Source of the DNA: Hahella sp. HN01
Lineage (GTDB): Bacteria; Pseudomonadota; Gammaproteobacteria; Pseudomonadales; Oleiphilaceae
DNA length: 64,000 bases
Direction: 5' to 3'
Assembly: GCF_018986435.1 (NCBI RefSeq)
Contig: NZ_JAHMIN010000001.1
Span: forward strand, 384,451 to 448,450
Below the pieces are notes generated by a model that was given only the letters and a program-made list of their open reading frames with translations, searched no databases and had not been told where the DNA came from. Made by a program: the position numbers and the translations under genes. Below are positions 40,918 through 49,112 of this stretch, piece by piece; the stretch's first letter is position 1, and each line of letters begins with the position of its first letter.

Positions 40918-42601
40918 TTCCTTCGAATTCAGAGGCCAACTTTCCCCTGGCGCGGACCAGGGTAAGACCCAAGCCGGACTGGCCAAGCTGTTCCAGACCG
41001 ACGCCGCCGAGCTGGCGCCCCTGTTCAGCGGCGAAGCCATATTTCGTCGCGAAGGATTAAACGAATTCACCGCTAAGTCCTATCAGCAGCAGTTCGCCCG
41101 CGTCGGCGCCGTCGGAGCGGTGAAAGAGCAGACGAAGAACACCGCCACTTCCTCCGTCGCAACGAATACAACACCGCATCAAAACAAAACATCAGGCTCA
41201 CCGACAGCGTCACCACAGACTGCGGAAGTACCGCCAAAGACAGATGACCGCTCCCGTTGCCCGAAGTGTCAGTCACAGAATATCGACGCCACTCAGTGTC
41301 TCGATTGCGGCGTCATTCTGGAAAAGTATCGCCAGATGCAGGAACGGCTGCAAAACCCGCCGCCGCAGCCAGCCCCTGTGCAGGCGGAGCCGTTTCGACT
41401 GGAAGAGGCGAACTCTGAGCAAAAGCGGGCGGCGAAATGGCTGTCCTGGGCCGGCCTGATCCTGACCATTGTGTTTGTCTCCGACAGCTACCTGCTGAAG
41501 ATCAACTTTCTCTACTCCGCCGGCATTGACCTGGGCTATATCCCCTTCTTCGTGGGTCATCTGGTCTTGCTGCGCGGCTGCATTCTTTATGCGGAAAGCA
41601 AAGGCTACAGCATGCTGGTGGGGCTGTTGGGCTTATTCAGCCTGGCGGGGCTTTCCATTCTGATGCTGCTGCCGGATCATCGGCGGGATAAGTCCGGCGT
41701 CACCGGCAAACACCTGGCCACCGCCGGCGTCTGCATTCTGGTCTGCGTGGTGTGGGCGGTTGGGTTCTTCAACAAGCTGCACGATATGAGTGAAATCGCC
41801 AACGAGGGCCGTCAACTCATCGCAGGCCGCCATGAATACCCCGCCCCGGAACTGGACGGCGCAGCGGAAATCTACGAACGCGAGCAGAAGGAAATGCAGG
41901 CCTATCTGGAAAAGTCGCTGAAAACCATCAAGGACGGCTCATTCCGCCCCAGCGAAATCACCACGCTGGCGGATGTTATGTTCGGCGCGCTGGCGCGTTA
42001 TGAGGCGTGGCGCAACTATCAGCGCTACCGCCATGTGGTCGAACAACAGCCTTTGCCGACGCCCCTGGAGTCGGACTGGACCAAACAAAACCAGAAGCTG
42101 TTCGCGACCTTGCTGTATAAAAGTATTGATCGCGAAAAGCAGAGACGTCTGTATACCGAAAAGCAAAACTGGCTGGTGGGCGTTCACCCGGATCAGGTCG
42201 GCCCGTTTTGGGATAAATTCAGCCGCTATCTGTTCGATGTCCTGAGCGCCTATATGACTGCTTACCAGAATGAGCTGTATCGCCAGCCATTCAACAAAGA
42301 CAAAAACGCGCCGCCTCCCGTTACCACCCTCGACCTGCGCGAGATTAACCTCCCCGACTACGCCAAACTGCGCAAAGACGTCACCGTGGACACCGTCACC
42401 TACAGCGCCACACTGGGCCAACTGTCCCACACGCCGCTGACCGTCGCCTTCTACCTGGAGCCCTACACCAAACGTTTCGGCAAGCAGGGCATACTCGCCA
42501 AAGGCGTCGTCATCTCCCCTGACTTTCCCAATAAATATCTATATGGACACTTTAATCTGTTTAGCCGCTATCCGGCGGAACAGGAATTGAGGGAGCAGTA
42601 A
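40907..42601 (+). CDS. Hypothetical zinc-ribbon membrane protein
   Basis: The 564-residue protein starts with the same N-terminal domain as the previous product (YSFEFRGQLSPGADQGK onward, with LFSGEAIFRREGLNEFTAKSYQQQF), a domain seen in many uncharacterised membrane proteins. A Thr/Ser/Pro linker is followed by a zinc ribbon (RCPKCQSQNIDATQCLDCG, about residues 110-130), several hydrophobic helices (about 180-300) and a large C-terminal soluble part of no known family. The start is the fourth ATG of an 11-base repeat array; it depends on reinitiation or on ribosome binding at the repeat. Function unknown. Confidence 0.7.
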   Translation: MKQYSFEFRGQLSPGADQGKTQAGLAKLFQTDAAELAPLFSGEAIFRREGLNEFTAKSYQQQFARVGAVGAVKEQTKNTATSSVATNTTPHQNKTSGSPTASPQTAEVPPKTDDRSRCPKCQSQNIDATQCLDCGVILEKYRQMQERLQNPPPQPAPVQAEPFRLEEANSEQKRAAKWLSWAGLILTIVFVSDSYLLKINFLYSAGIDLGYIPFFVGHLVLLRGCILYAESKGYSMLVGLLGLFSLAGLSILMLLPDHRRDKSGVTGKHLATAGVCILVCVVWAVGFFNKLHDMSEIANEGRQLIAGRHEYPAPELDGAAEIYEREQKEMQAYLEKSLKTIKDGSFRPSEITTLADVMFGALARYEAWRNYQRYRHVVEQQPLPTPLESDWTKQNQKLFATLLYKSIDREKQRRLYTEKQNWLVGVHPDQVGPFWDKFSRYLFDVLSAYMTAYQNELYRQPFNKDKNAPPPVTTLDLREINLPDYAKLRKDVTVDTVTYSATLGQLSHTPLTVAFYLEPYTKRFGKQGILAKGVVISPDFPNKYLYGHFNLFSRYPAEQELREQ

Positions 42602-42605
42602 GGCA

Positions 42606-43058
42606 GTGATTCAATCAGCGCCGACCACGCACTACGAAAATGCGACCAATCACGACGGCGACGCCCTCGCTGAGATCAGGGCCCAAGCGATGCAGCCCAG
42701 TCTGGAAGCTGTGGGGCGGTTTGATGCAAACAGAGTGAGAAGCCGTTTCCTGGACACATTCGTCCCGGAGGATACTTTCAAGATCATGGAGAACGGAGAG
42801 CTGGCCGGTTTCTTCGTCCTGCGCAACAAGCACGACCACCTGTACCTCGACCACCTCTATCTTCATCCCGATTATCAAAACCGATCGATCGGCGGAAAAG
42901 TGCTTGCGAAAGTGAAGTCGGAAGCCGCCAATAAAGGCCTACCAATAAGACTCGGCGCGCTCCGCAACAGCAAAGCCAACGACTTCTACCAGAAACACGG
43001 CTTCGTCAAAACGCACGAGGGCGAGTTTGATATTTATTATGAATACAGCCAGCGCTGA
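42606..43058 (+). CDS. GNAT family N-acetyltransferase
   Basis: This 150-residue protein begins with GTG, four bases after the preceding stop. DALAEIRAQAMQPSLEAVGRFDANRVRSRFLDTF and HLYLDHLYLHPDYQNRSIGGKVLAKV (acetyl-CoA loop with QNRSIGG) followed by NDFYQKHGFVKT near the end are typical of a small GNAT. Substrate unknown. It may be the last gene of the preceding unknown cluster. Confidence 0.85.
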   Translation: MIQSAPTTHYENATNHDGDALAEIRAQAMQPSLEAVGRFDANRVRSRFLDTFVPEDTFKIMENGELAGFFVLRNKHDHLYLDHLYLHPDYQNRSIGGKVLAKVKSEAANKGLPIRLGALRNSKANDFYQKHGFVKTHEGEFDIYYEYSQR

Positions 43059-43073
43059 AGCCTGCTCATACTG

Positions 43074-43709
43074 CTATACGCGCTGACTCAACAGCACCCC
43101 GCCGCCCATGGTGATAAACAATCCGCCCGAGACTTTTGATATCTTCCGTTCAATATCCTGTGCGAGAAACCGTTGCCCAACTCGACTGATTAACATGGCG
43201 TAGCCCAGGTGAATACCGGTGACAATGACGCATATAGAAACATACATAACGCCAAACTGCTCCAGGTGCGACTGCTCCGCATTGATGAATTGAGGCAGAA
43301 AGGCGGATAAGAATATCAATGTCTTAGGATTGCTTGCGGAAACAAGAAAAGCTTCAGTGTAGAGCTTGCGTGAGCTGAATTGCGACGCCCGTTGCGTATT
43401 ATCCGGTAAAGACAGGTTTGACTTGCCGCCAGCCCTCAAGCTTTTGCAACCGAGATAGATAAGATACGCCCCACCCAATACTTTCATCAGAGTGAACCAT
43501 ATCGGAAGCTGCTCAAGAAGCTCCCCCACGCCAATGGCGACAAGGCATACGATCACAAACTGGCAGGACAGATTTCCCAGCACCGTCACAAACGCAGACT
43601 TCCATCCATACTGGAAACTGTTCTTAACCACCAACAGAACATTCGGCCCTGGTGATAAAGTAGTGACCAAATAGGCCAGCGAAAACATAAACCAGACATC
43701 CCACCCCAT
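43074..43709 (-). CDS. LysE/RhtB family amino-acid exporter
   Basis: The 211-residue membrane protein has about six helices and the typical start of the LysE family, FSLAYLVTTLSPGPNVLLVVKNSFQYG, followed by LGNLSCQFVIVCLVAIGVGELL and VLGGAYLIYLGCKSLRAG. Family members export amino acids or related compounds. The ATG at 43709 has an AAAGGAG eight bases before it; a longer reading with an upstream start adds a hydrophobic cap with no homology. The substrate is not known. Confidence 0.9.
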   Translation of the reverse strand: MGWDVWFMFSLAYLVTTLSPGPNVLLVVKNSFQYGWKSAFVTVLGNLSCQFVIVCLVAIGVGELLEQLPIWFTLMKVLGGAYLIYLGCKSLRAGGKSNLSLPDNTQRASQFSSRKLYTEAFLVSASNPKTLIFLSAFLPQFINAEQSHLEQFGVMYVSICVIVTGIHLGYAMLISRVGQRFLAQDIERKISKVSGGLFITMGGGVLLSQRV

Positions 43710-44319
43710 CACCCACTCCTTTACCACGCAAACATAGACGCACAGCCTCAAAACAGCGCGAGCCCTCGCCGCTGAACGATCAAGATAGTAGTTAATTCAA
43801 TTAGTTGAATCCAATTGAGTTTTTAGGCTGTTTAATTGAAAAAGGTGGGGCTCAAACTATGAATTTGAGAAAACAAGACGCACCAGCCCTTCAAAGGAAA
43901 CGTTAACGTGCTTGATCCGTATTTGGTGAAGTATGAGTTAGCTGAATAGCGCCTTCTAGATAATTTTCTTTCAGGCTGCATCTCTGAATATTCGCTTGCG
44001 TTGGGAGCGCCTCTGCTTAGTATAAAGGCCGATTTATACAGGGCGAGTAATTAGCTAGGTAAGTATCAGCAGGCTGAAGAGCGTGTACACAGCGGAGAAC
44101 TGACTGTCTCAAACATAAAAAGCCGGCTTAATGAATATCTCGATCACGATATCTATCGCTTACACATCAATGATAGTTAGAGGCGTCAACGCTCTTATAC
44201 TGATTATCGATGCAATATCTGCTGGTATGCGCACCTATAAGCCCGCATATTTGCATACGTCCACTGTCTGACTTTCCACAGACAGGAATGGTTATCTCAA
44301 CAGGAGCACAGGAAACAAG
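43710..44319. other. AT-rich intergenic region with a decayed reading frame
   Basis: About 610 bases between the lysE-like gene and the GFA gene hold no intact gene. An AT-rich part has short dyads, for example TTCAA-N4-TTGAA at 43796-43809, likely operator or promoter sequence for lysE or for the decayed frame. The rest includes that frame (43908-44180). Confidence 0.5.
43908..44180 (+). pseudogene. Reading frame of 90 codons interrupted by two in-frame TAG codons
   Basis: From GTG at 43908 one frame runs 91 codons to TAG at 44178 with TAG also at 43947 and 44052. Between these the translation is coherent and helical: LLDNFLSGCISEYSLALG and LGKYQQAEERVHSGELTV, then IKSRLNEYLDHDIYRLHIN. No family is recognised. 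All three stops are TAG. This is most easily a decayed small gene; stop readthrough or a sequencing error are alternatives. Confidence 0.4.
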
Positions 44320-44730
44320 ATGTACAAAGGAAGCTGCCTTTGCGGTCAGGTCAAAATTGAAATCCAAGGGCCGATTGAGTCGATTATTCATTGCCATTGC
44401 TCCAAGTGCAGGAAGAGCAGCGGCACGGCTTACGCCACCAATGGGTTTGTAAATACGGCGGACTTGATAGTTCAGGAGGGCGCGGAGCACTTGGCCTTTT
44501 TCGAAATGGCGCCCGGACGCAAACGCCACTTTTGCCGGACCTGCGCTTCCCCGGTCTTCAGTTCAAACGATGCAGCGCCTGACCGGGTGAGACTGCGTCT
44601 CGGAATTCTGGATTCAGACATTGCCGAACGCCCCCTCTCCCACAATTTCGTCACCTCAAAAGCAAACTGGGACGACCTGGACGCCCAGCTTCCCCGGTAT
44701 GAAGCGCATGAGCCCGGGCGGGGCGGCTAG
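44320..44730 (+). CDS. GFA/CENP-V family zinc protein
   Basis: The 136-residue protein has the GFA-family zinc sites: GSCLCGQVKIEI (Cys6 and Cys8), IIHCHCSKCRKSSGT (Cys27-Cys32) and, later, RHFCRTCASPVFSS. These bind zinc in glutathione-dependent formaldehyde-activating enzymes and relatives. Substrate unknown; family members act on glutathione adducts of small aldehydes. A short spacer of 14 bases leads to the next gene. Confidence 0.88.
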   Translation: MYKGSCLCGQVKIEIQGPIESIIHCHCSKCRKSSGTAYATNGFVNTADLIVQEGAEHLAFFEMAPGRKRHFCRTCASPVFSSNDAAPDRVRLRLGILDSDIAERPLSHNFVTSKANWDDLDAQLPRYEAHEPGRGG

Positions 44731-44744
44731 CTCAAGTACAGCGT

Positions 44745-45104
44745 ATGGCAAATGATAGTAATGTGGACAATCTAAAAACCGGCTTCATTGTGAGAGAAAG
44801 GCCTGAGTTAATAGAATGGCTAAAAAGTCATTCTATTTCTGAATCAGACTATCAATTTATTCCAATAGTTTTGACTTCGGATATTCTATGTCAGCCATTA
44901 AAACCAGGATCAGTAATATTTATCCACCAAGACCTAAAGGCCTTTTTCATTCAGCACGAACTCCCTATCTTAGTATTTGGACGTGAGAACATAGAAAAGA
45001 TATTTGGCTCATTCGAATGCGAGTCTGAACTGTTTGACCGCTTTTGGAAGTTAGATGAAGTATTGTGTGTTGACGTACCGATAAAACATGAAGTGGAAAA
45101 CTAA
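44745..45104 (+). CDS. Hypothetical protein (AT-rich)
   Basis: This 119-residue acidic soluble protein (ends IKHEVEN) has no recognised family or signal. It reads like a mixed alpha/beta domain with two cysteines (DILCQP and FECES). Its composition is AT-rich compared with the surrounding genes, as is the convergent metallopeptidase gene. An immunity protein for that peptidase is one guess from position and composition. Confidence 0.6.
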   Translation: MANDSNVDNLKTGFIVRERPELIEWLKSHSISESDYQFIPIVLTSDILCQPLKPGSVIFIHQDLKAFFIQHELPILVFGRENIEKIFGSFECESELFDRFWKLDEVLCVDVPIKHEVEN

Positions 45105-45118
45105 GTCATAAAAAAACA

Positions 45119-45145
45119 GAAAGGGAGCAAAAGGCTCTCCCTTTC
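45119..45145 (-). terminator. Intrinsic terminator for the metallopeptidase gene
   Basis: GAAAGGGAG (45119-45127) pairs with CTCCCTTTC (45137-45145) over a nine-base loop. On the minus strand the stem is followed by a TGTTTTTT-type run, so it terminates the metallopeptidase transcript. It may also act on the convergent AT-rich gene. Confidence 0.7.
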
Positions 45146-45161
45146 CGTTAAACTTTATTAC

Positions 45162-45902
45162 TTAGTTCGGCAAAGCTCTTAAGTTACGGAACTTGTATAT
45201 TTCCGCCAGGAACAATCCCCAGTTATCCGCATTATTAAGTGACGCCCGCTTGTCCGATCCTATCGCCAGTCTGCCACACTCATGCGCTCCATATGCGATA
45301 TCGATGGTATCAAGAATTCGGTGGCTAAGTTCGTGGGCGACGCAACGGAATTTGAACCACTGTTCGTCATTGCGATCATTTTCGTCAAAGTTACCGCTCA
45401 GGTAGCCTGGCGTCAGGTAGATTCTCAGCCCGCTTTGCACGTTAACGTACCCGCAGTTGGCTCTGAAAGTGCCTGTCGTTTCCTTGACCGTATACTTCTT
45501 GCTTTGAGGCGCATTGTTATTCAGGCGATGGAAGAAGTTATCATTGTTTCTATGGGAAGATTGTCCCAGTTGATTGTCAAAGTCGGAATCGTAAGGGTTC
45601 AATCCTACTTTAACCATCGGCCTGACCCAGCCAATATAATCTTTGGGGTGCCTGGGCGCAGAGACAAAGGTCAGGCTAGTGCATTTCCTTGTTAAATACT
45701 TATGCATATTATTCAAGCCTTCGAGGACCGCCTTGATATTCCCCCCGCCAAACCATCTATTTATCGAGCTGCATTTTGGAAGAGTAATAGACTCAGCCAA
45801 TATTGTTTCCAGCATGTTTAATGCATTGCTTATTTTTACCTGTTCGCCGTTATTAAAAGGGGCTGCATCCCCCATGCTTTCAAATCTTAATGTGTAAGCC
45901 AT
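45162..45902 (-). CDS. M35-like (aspzincin) metallopeptidase without a signal peptide
   Basis: The 246-residue protein has a zinc-binding HELSH (His190-Glu191-His194) followed by TIDIAYG (Asp201), the third zinc ligand in the TxDxxYG form of aspzincins, and a later NADNWGLFLAEI, which matches the conserved end of lysine-specific M35 relatives. The 7-residue gap between the second His and Asp is short compared with known members. No signal peptide is seen, so export, if any, must be by another route. Its low GC and lack of a leader fit an effector or toxin; function is not proven. It is well terminated downstream. Confidence 0.7.
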   Translation of the reverse strand: MAYTLRFESMGDAAPFNNGEQVKISNALNMLETILAESITLPKCSSINRWFGGGNIKAVLEGLNNMHKYLTRKCTSLTFVSAPRHPKDYIGWVRPMVKVGLNPYDSDFDNQLGQSSHRNNDNFFHRLNNNAPQSKKYTVKETTGTFRANCGYVNVQSGLRIYLTPGYLSGNFDENDRNDEQWFKFRCVAHELSHRILDTIDIAYGAHECGRLAIGSDKRASLNNADNWGLFLAEIYKFRNLRALPN

Positions 45903-46128
45903 GATTTAACTCTCCGAGTAGTTCTATGTTTTTATATATTCCTCACCCGGGAAAGCGACCTAGGACATTTTTCCCCTTATAAGCAATAGTGCTTAGTCCA
46001 AATAAATTTCTCTCCCACTGCATCCAAACCACTCTTCTCGGTCGTCATACGACTGACGATAAAAAAATCACGCCGGGGTGGTTTTGTCCGCCGCCGGCTG
46101 TATTCCATGAAACAGGGAGAACCTCTTG

Positions 46129-48576
46129 ATGAATCTTTTTGAACTGACGCGTCCTTCCCGAGCAGTGCTCTGTGTGGGCGCAATATGCACATTGGCGGCC
46201 TGCAGCAGCGATGACAATGGCCGCCCCAGTACCGACAACACCTCCAAGGTGACGCTGACAGCCCCCATCCAGAACGTCTTACCCGCAGCGCAGCTTCCTT
46301 CCAGACTGCTGCCGTCAGCAGCGCTGCAATCTGATTTGCTGCCCTCCAGCGAACGCGCGAGCGAATCCGCCAGTCTGCGCATTTTCGATGTAACCTTGAG
46401 CGTGGAGCAGGAGGTGAACGCAGACGGTGTTGATAAACTGGTCAATAAAAACGCCACGGCAACTGCGGAATTCAAACTGGATTCGTCTATGGGCGAAGGT
46501 AACGAAACCTTGTCCGCCAGCGTCAAAATCACAGGTTTGGACGAGGACGACGCCGTCACCGCCGTTCACCTTCACAAAGGCTTCGCCGGCGCTAATGGCG
46601 ACATGCTGATCGCCCTGTCCCGCGACGAGCTGGACCCCAATCTGTTCTATCTGCCCAGCGGTACGAAATTAAGCGACCTGCCCGGCGCATCGTTGAATCT
46701 GCTGCTGAGCGGCGGCTGGTACTTCAATGTCCATACAGACAAAAATCCCAAGGGGCAATTACGCGGCCAGATTATTCCCGGGGACATCCAGGCGGTAAGA
46801 ATAGCGCTGGAAGGCGCACAGGAAGTACCTCCAGTAACCACACCCGCTGCCGCCGACATCGAAAGCATTGGTTATTTTACCGTGGATACCGATGACGGCA
46901 GAATCTGGGCGAATATCCAGAACATCGGCTTCCAAGGAACCGCCGCCCACGTTCACTCCAACTTCGCCGGAGCCAACGGAGATGTGGTGATTGCGTTGAA
47001 TGACGTCAGCGCGGATCAAGGTCTGGAGCCCGGCGTATTTTTCAGCAGCGCCCCCGGCGCGGTAGCCGCAAACCTGCCCAAGCTGCTTAACGGCGGTTAT
47101 TACTTGAATGTTCATTCCGAAGCGAATCCCAGCGGCGAAGTGCGTGGACAGATTCTGCCTAAAAATGTACAAACCTCTCGCCTGCTGTTGCAGGGCGAGC
47201 AGGAAGTTCCTCCCGTGGCTGCGCCAGCAGCTGAGAGCGCCTATGGCATTGGTTACGTGACGGTCAGAAGCGATCTTCCCAAAGTCTGGGTCAACCTGCA
47301 GAACCATGGCTTTAACGCCACCGCGGCGCACATGCACAGCGAATTCGCCGGGGCTAACGGCGACATCGTCTTTGCTCTCAACGATATCAGCGCCGATCTG
47401 GAGCAAGCGGAGGGAACCTCCTTCAGTAAGGTTGTGGAGATGGATCAGAGTCAGCTCGCCAAGTTTCTCAATGGCGGTCTGTATCTGAACACTCACTCGG
47501 CAGCGAACCCTTCTGGCGAAGCCCGTGGTCAGATTCTTCCCCAGCATGTGCAGACCGTTCGAGCCTCTCTAGAGGGGGAGCAGGAAGCGCCTCCGGTTCT
47601 CGCGCCAGCCAGTGGGCAGGTGAACAGCCTGGGATATCTGACGATCAGAACCGATACCCGCGTGGTGTGGGCCAACATTCTGAATGCTGGATTCACCGCG
47701 ACTGCAGCCCATGTGCACAACAATTTCGCCGGGGCTAACGGCGATATCGTCTTCGCCCTCAATGATGTGAGCGACGCCGACGGCGCCGCCCCGGGCTCGC
47801 ACTTCAATAAAGTGACCAAGCTGGAGGAAAACCAGCTCGCCAAGCTGCTTATCGGCGGCTATTACTTCAATGTTCACTCCGACGCCAATTCCAACGGCGA
47901 AGTACGTGGTCAGATCACTCCGGAGCATATCATTGCCATGCGGACTGAGTTACAGGGGGAACAGGAAAATCCACCGGTGACCCAACCCATCGCTGAAGAT
48001 ATCGCCTCGACAGGCTACGTCACCGTGCATGATGAAACTGGCGCTATCTGGATCAATATTCTCAACCAGGGCTTCAACGCCACCGCCGCTCATCTGCATA
48101 CTGGTTTCGCCGGCGTCAATGGCGATGTCGCTCTATCTCTGGAAGACGTGAATGGCGACGGAGAGCTGTTCAGCGCAACCCGAGGCGCCAAGCTGGCGGA
48201 CGTCGCCGGCCTGTTGCGCGGCGGCTTCTATCTGAATGTCCACAGCGACGCCAACCCCAGCGGAGAACTGCGCGGTCAGGTTGTTTCCAATAACAGTTTT
48301 GCGCTAAAGGATAACTCCAGCGCCGAGAATGGCTTCTCCGGCTATGTGACGGTGACGGATATCGACGCCCATGACTTTACGGCGGCGCTCAATATCAAAG
48401 GTCTCGCTCCCGACAGCGTTGCGGCGACCATTCAAAACGCCAACGGCGCGTTGATAGCAGAGCTTGAACAAAACAGCGACTTGCCGACGTTGTTTCAGGC
48501 GGAGGGACGTTTACCGGACTATGACGACCTGTTAAACGGCGCCCTAACCTTCAAAGTGGAAGGGAATAGGGAGTAA
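46129..48576 (+). CDS. Lipoprotein with five CHRD repeats
   Basis: The 815-residue lipoprotein has a lipobox LAACSS (Cys near residue 25) and five CHRD-type units, each with the spaced pattern (A/V)H(L/M/V)H-x-(G/N/E)FAGANGD and GG(W/Y/F)Y(F/L)NVH(S/T)-x-NP-GE(V/L)RGQ, plus a degenerate sixth unit at the C-terminus. CHRD domains are known from chordin and many bacterial lipoproteins; their function in bacteria is unknown. The ATG is preceded by AGGGAGA. It lies alone, ahead of a terminator. Each unit carries a short His-based motif that might bind metal; this is inference. Confidence 0.85.
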   Translation: MNLFELTRPSRAVLCVGAICTLAACSSDDNGRPSTDNTSKVTLTAPIQNVLPAAQLPSRLLPSAALQSDLLPSSERASESASLRIFDVTLSVEQEVNADGVDKLVNKNATATAEFKLDSSMGEGNETLSASVKITGLDEDDAVTAVHLHKGFAGANGDMLIALSRDELDPNLFYLPSGTKLSDLPGASLNLLLSGGWYFNVHTDKNPKGQLRGQIIPGDIQAVRIALEGAQEVPPVTTPAAADIESIGYFTVDTDDGRIWANIQNIGFQGTAAHVHSNFAGANGDVVIALNDVSADQGLEPGVFFSSAPGAVAANLPKLLNGGYYLNVHSEANPSGEVRGQILPKNVQTSRLLLQGEQEVPPVAAPAAESAYGIGYVTVRSDLPKVWVNLQNHGFNATAAHMHSEFAGANGDIVFALNDISADLEQAEGTSFSKVVEMDQSQLAKFLNGGLYLNTHSAANPSGEARGQILPQHVQTVRASLEGEQEAPPVLAPASGQVNSLGYLTIRTDTRVVWANILNAGFTATAAHVHNNFAGANGDIVFALNDVSDADGAAPGSHFNKVTKLEENQLAKLLIGGYYFNVHSDANSNGEVRGQITPEHIIAMRTELQGEQENPPVTQPIAEDIASTGYVTVHDETGAIWINILNQGFNATAAHLHTGFAGVNGDVALSLEDVNGDGELFSATRGAKLADVAGLLRGGFYLNVHSDANPSGELRGQVVSNNSFALKDNSSAENGFSGYVTVTDIDAHDFTAALNIKGLAPDSVAATIQNANGALIAELEQNSDLPTLFQAEGRLPDYDDLLNGALTFKVEGNRE

Positions 48577-48581
48577 CTGTC

Positions 48582-48605
48582 AGCGCCGCCTTTCAAGGCG
48601 GCGCT
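48582..48605. terminator. Convergent hairpin after the CHRD gene
   Basis: AGCGCCGCC (48582-48590) pairs with GGCGGCGCT (48597-48605) over a six-base loop, followed on the plus strand by CTTCATT. It lies between convergent genes and could serve both. Confidence 0.6.
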
Positions 48606-48619
48606 CTTCATTAAGCCAT

Positions 48620-49099
48620 CTAGGCTTTGTACTCCGGGTTCTTATCCATAAAGCGCCGCAGGTTGGTATCCGCTGTGGCCTGCACTTTATCTCGCAGCAT
48701 TTGCGACCAGCCCAGCGCCCAGCCAGTCAAGCCTAACGCGTGACGGGACCAGCGCCAGAAGTCGAAGCGGTCGCGGTGGCGATATATTTTGCCGTCCTTG
48801 AACTCAAATTCGGCGCGTAGTTTGTTCAGCACGTAACGCCCGGTTGTGGAAAAGGTATAACCCGCTCGCCAGCGAGCGGAGCCTCGCCGTTCGTCGGCTT
48901 CAACGTGATGAAAGTGCAACGACAGGTCCGCCCCGCGTTCGCACAGCATATGCCACATGGCCCCGATTTCCTTGCCCTTGAGGGTGAACACTTCATCCTG
49001 AAACTCCGCCTCTTCGTGATAGCAGGCTTGCATGGTTCGATAATCTTTATCCTTAAAGGCTTCATAAAAACGGGTCACCAGTTCGGCGTTAGGGTGCAT
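48620..49099 (-). CDS. NTF2-like (SnoaL-type) protein
   Basis: The 159-residue protein has the cone-shaped NTF2 fold pattern: NAELVTRFYEAFKDKDYRTMQACYHEEAEFQDEVFTL at the start and GKIYRHRDRFDFWRWSRHALG later. Such proteins bind small ligands or act as ketosteroid-isomerase-like enzymes. The ATG at 49099 is favoured by the family start and by AAAGG upstream; a longer frame would run into the RND gene. It follows the RND pump gene by 13 bases on the same strand and is likely cotranscribed. Confidence 0.82.
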   Translation of the reverse strand: MHPNAELVTRFYEAFKDKDYRTMQACYHEEAEFQDEVFTLKGKEIGAMWHMLCERGADLSLHFHHVEADERRGSARWRAGYTFSTTGRYVLNKLRAEFEFKDGKIYRHRDRFDFWRWSRHALGLTGWALGWSQMLRDKVQATADTNLRRFMDKNPEYKA

Positions 49100-49112
49100 A
49101 CCTTTTGTCCTT

